Assembly (NCBI RefSeq): GCF_002848135.1
Contig: NZ_PKGB01000001.1
Coordinates: forward strand, 62,001 to 126,000
Length of the DNA stretch: 64,000 bases
Direction of reading: 5' to 3'
Source of the DNA: Hydrogenovibrio sp. SC-1
Lineage (GTDB): Bacteria; Pseudomonadota; Gammaproteobacteria; Thiomicrospirales; Thiomicrospiraceae
Shown: positions 61,998 through 64,000 of the stretch, piece after piece
How positions within the stretch are numbered: the first letter of the stretch is position 1
Layout of the letters: each line of letters begins with the position of its first letter
Made by a program: the position numbers and the translations under genes
The notes under the pieces: model-generated
Told to the model about the DNA's origin: nothing
What the model saw: the letters and a program-made list of their open reading frames with translations, nothing else
The model's database searches: none

Positions 61998-63185
61998 ATG
62001 ACCGATTTTAATCAATCCTTAGATCGACTGGGCACCGATGCTGAAAAGTATGAGTTGCGCACAACGTTATTTGGCACAGATAAGGTATTGCCGATGTGGG
62101 TGGCAGATCAAGATTTGGCCACCCCAGATTTTATTGTGCAAGCGTTACAAAATCGATTAACGCATCCGGTTTTAGGGTATACCTTAATGTCAGATCGCTT
62201 GTATCAAGCGATTATCAATTGGCAGGCACAATATCACTATGATGTTAAAGCTTCTGAAATCGTCTTTACCCATAATGTTGCTAATGGCTTTCATTTAGCG
62301 GTGCAAGCGTTTACGGAACCTGGTGATGCGGTATTGGTACAAACGCCTGTTTATCCGCCATTTTTAAAGGCCGCGCCGCATAATCAGCGCAAAACAGTAA
62401 CGGCCCCTTTGCAATGGCAGGATGGACATTATCAAATTGATTTTGAGGCATTAGAAAGCATCATACTTGAGCAACAAGTCAAGTTGCTACTGTTTTGCCA
62501 TCCGCAAAACCCATCCGGTCGGGTTTGGCAAAAATCCGAATTGCTGAAGCTAGCAGAACTTTGCCTAAAACATCAAGTATTGGTGGTGTCGGATGAGATT
62601 CATGCCGATATGACGTTTGCCCCCCATCAGCACGTGCCCATGGCTTCGTTATCCGCTGAAATCGCACAAAATACCGTGACTTTAAGCTCCCCTGGTAAGA
62701 CGTTTAATTTAGGGGGCTTGCAGACGGGATATGCCATTATTGCTAATCCAAGATTGCGTCGTCGCTATATTCAAGCTTGTCAATCGGTGTCGATTTTGGA
62801 ACCGAATCTATTTGCTAATGTGGCGATGGAAGCTGCCTATTCGGAAGATGGCAAATCCTATCGAGATGAACTGGTATCGTTTTTACAAGACAATATTCAA
62901 ACAGTCACTGAGTTTTTTCAACAGCATTTTCCGCAAGTGGGGGTGGTGCAGCCGCAAGCCTCTTTTTTAATTTGGCTCGATTTTTCAGCGCTGTTTTCAG
63001 AGCAATCGGCGTTAAAAAACTGGTTAATCCATGAAGCAGGATTGGGGTTGAATGATGGTGAAACCTTTGGCGAAAATGGCACAGGCTTTATGCGAATGAA
63101 TATCGCTGTGTCACCCAGCCAATTAGCCCAAGCCTTATCCCAACTAGAAACCGCTAAGTCAGCATTACCCAATTATCAGCGTTAA
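61998..63185 (+). CDS. ovoB: PLP-dependent C-S lyase, probable OvoB
   Basis: 395 residues of the MalY/PatB class of PLP beta-lyases. The signature VLPMWVADQDLATPDFIVQAL near the start, FCHPQNPSGRVW, VVSDEIHADM and the PLP lysine in LSSPGKTFNLGGLQTGY (about 233) are visible. Such enzymes cleave cystathionine-type thioethers. Because it begins immediately after the ovoA stop it is best read as OvoB, which cleaves 5-histidylcysteine sulfoxide to 5-thiohistidine. Cystathionine lyase activity is the alternative. A CCAGGCCTGG element follows the stop. Confidence 0.85.
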   Translation: MTDFNQSLDRLGTDAEKYELRTTLFGTDKVLPMWVADQDLATPDFIVQALQNRLTHPVLGYTLMSDRLYQAIINWQAQYHYDVKASEIVFTHNVANGFHLAVQAFTEPGDAVLVQTPVYPPFLKAAPHNQRKTVTAPLQWQDGHYQIDFEALESIILEQQVKLLLFCHPQNPSGRVWQKSELLKLAELCLKHQVLVVSDEIHADMTFAPHQHVPMASLSAEIAQNTVTLSSPGKTFNLGGLQTGYAIIANPRLRRRYIQACQSVSILEPNLFANVAMEAAYSEDGKSYRDELVSFLQDNIQTVTEFFQQHFPQVGVVQPQASFLIWLDFSALFSEQSALKNWLIHEAGLGLNDGETFGENGTGFMRMNIAVSPSQLAQALSQLETAKSALPNYQR

Positions 63186-63210
63186 AAATCACCAGGCCTG
63201 GGTATTATTT
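63185..63210 (+). terminator. CCAGGCCTGG element after ovoB
   Basis: An imperfect palindrome around the core at 63192-63201, starting right at the ovoB stop and followed by an AT-rich run (ATTATTTTA). Two mismatches in ten arm positions make it a weaker hairpin than the other copies. Confidence 0.45.
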
Positions 63211-63235
63211 TAAAAGGGCGTTGATCCCTTAATTC

Positions 63236-63291
63236 TTAACGCCTCAATAACCGGCGCAGCTTTGCTGCGTCCGAGTGCTTTGACTTGTTAA
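63236..63291 (-). other. Integron attC-like recombination site
   Basis: An imperfect inverted repeat of about 56-60 bp with the layout of an attC site. Outer arms TTAAC (63236-63240) and GTTAA (63287-63291); inner arms TCAA (63244-63247) and TTGA (63280-63283), separated by unpaired bases; and a central stem CGG-CGCAGC (63252-63260) against GCTGCG-T-CCG (63264-63273) with one extrahelical base and a TTT loop. Read on the minus strand, the spacing and GGCGTTAAG end resemble classic aadA-type attC sites. The GTTRRRY and RYYYAAC boxes are not perfect. It lies 4 bp after the adjacent stop, the normal cassette position. Confidence 0.68.
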
Positions 63292-63295
63292 CTCT

Positions 63296-64000
63296 TTATC
63301 CTGACAGGTATTCGAAAACAGCAGAGGTAGCTTCATTCTTAATATACCTAGAGCGTACCTCGCCCACGTAATATGCTCTCTGGATAGTCTCCTCAGTGGC
63401 ATCTAGAACATCTCTGATCGAATTTAGAGATAGACCTTTTAACGCATCGATAAGCCACTCAGGTAAATCAAGAAAATCGACAGGCTTTCTAAGTTGGTCA
63501 TCTAAAGCTGAGCTAATGGTTTGATCATCGAAATCATCTAAATCTGTTTCAAGGTTGCTGAATGTTGGGTGATTGGCTCCATACTCCGTCATTCTTTTAA
63601 TGGTAAGATTACGAACGATGTTGTTTCCAGTTGAAGCTGGGGTATTTTCTAACGATAGCAAACACCCCATATTCACACTATATCTTGCTCCAACACCGCT
63701 TCTCGTGGCTTTTACCGCATCAGAATGCAATGAAATAATCCCGGTATAGCAAAGTAGCCCTAAAGCTTTTTTGATCTTTGCGGGTGAATCTTTGTGAATC
63801 CAGAAGAAACATGACGTTTTCTTGTCATCAGATAAATATGCATCATTTTTTTGCTTTATTTCTGGCAGAACGTGTTCTTCAACAAAGTCCCTACCCCAAT
63901 TGATAAAATCCACAAATCCCAAATATTTATCGGCAAGCAATGAATGCTCTTCCCATATATCGCTTTTGTAAAACTCTTTAATTGCAGTATTTACTTCGCG
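63296..64000 (-). CDS. Hypothetical protein, C-terminal part, probable integron cassette gene (5' end outside window)
   Basis: At least 234 residues; the frame is open to the window edge, so the start is outside. No signal or membrane segment is seen. The middle (IHKDSPAKIKKALGLLCYTGIISLHSDAV, then GVGARYSVNMGCLLSLE) looks like a winged-helix fold. The C-terminus (LSLNSIRDVLDATEETIQRAYYVGEVRSRYI) resembles a helix-hairpin-helix motif. Together these hint at nucleic-acid binding. I do not recognise the family. The stop is 4 bp from the attC-like site, so the gene is probably the last cassette of an array running to the right. Confidence 0.6.
   Translation of the reverse strand, partial: REVNTAIKEFYKSDIWEEHSLLADKYLGFVDFINWGRDFVEEHVLPEIKQKNDAYLSDDKKTSCFFWIHKDSPAKIKKALGLLCYTGIISLHSDAVKATRSGVGARYSVNMGCLLSLENTPASTGNNIVRNLTIKRMTEYGANHPTFSNLETDLDDFDDQTISSALDDQLRKPVDFLDLPEWLIDALKGLSLNSIRDVLDATEETIQRAYYVGEVRSRYIKNEATSAVFEYLSG

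Overview
The window reads as the chromosome of a marine, moderately halophilic, sulfur-oxidising gammaproteobacterium of the Hydrogenovibrio/Thiomicrospira/Thiomicrorhabdus type (inference). The reasons are a complete ectABC-ask ectoine set, a stand-alone soxB, a periplasmic alpha-carbonic anhydrase, a PPi-type phosphofructokinase homologue, gammaproteobacterial housekeeping synteny (zapA, 6S RNA, ygfA, ygfB, pepP, ubiH, ubiI-like; dapA followed by a bamC-like gene) and moderate-to-low GC. There are no rRNA or tRNA genes, no CRISPR array, no insertion sequence and no prophage.

Layout. 1-2.3 kb: end of glycogen phosphorylase, a DUF3392 membrane protein, greB, an LPP20-like lipoprotein and a small acidic protein. 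2.7-7.4 kb: ectoine locus ectA-ectB-ectC, a hairpin, then ask and an overlapping membrane TPR gene. 7.5-9.9 kb: periplasmic thioredoxin, TolC-like protein and a very short membrane-fusion protein. 10-17 kb, minus strand: small membrane protein, GNAT-like acyltransferase plus BtaA-like lipid transferase, DUF481 protein plus MscS, phosphofructokinase and RNase D. 17.3-19.8 kb: mpl, a degenerate GGDEF protein and a 30-residue membrane peptide. 19.9-24.3 kb, minus strand: epmC, hemL, tlpA-like, rpiA, a Cys/Met-rich periplasmic protein and SCO. 24.5-36.4 kb: ilvA, ygfA, 6S RNA, then a divergent pair (membrane LuxR-type regulator / Cyc2-like porin-cytochrome), then zapA, ygfB, pepP, ubiH, a ubiI-like gene, a K+ channel and a LysR regulator. 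36.4-43.7 kb: phoH, bcp, dapA, a mini bamC-like gene and purL. 43.9-54.5 kb: soxB, a FIST-PAS-GGDEF-EAL protein, an MCP-REC-CZB receptor and lon. 54.7-63.2 kb: mogA, prmB, alpha-carbonic anhydrase, an AsmA-like protein and an ovoA-ovoB ovothiol operon. 63.2-64 kb: an integron attC-like site followed by the 3' part of an unknown gene in cassette orientation.

Four things stand out. (1) The luxR-type/cyc2-like pair sits between 6S RNA and zapA, splitting a cluster that is contiguous in E. coli; it may be an acquired extracellular electron-transfer module with its own regulator. (2) The right edge looks like the distal end of an integron cassette array. (3) The 10-bp palindrome CCAGGCCTGG occurs eight times, six of them inside hairpins at or next to gene ends. 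(4) A BtaA homologue is coupled to a GNAT-like acyltransferase with no BtaB beside it, which may indicate an unusual homoserine-linked lipid.

All identifications come from reading the sequence and remembered family motifs. No database search was run.
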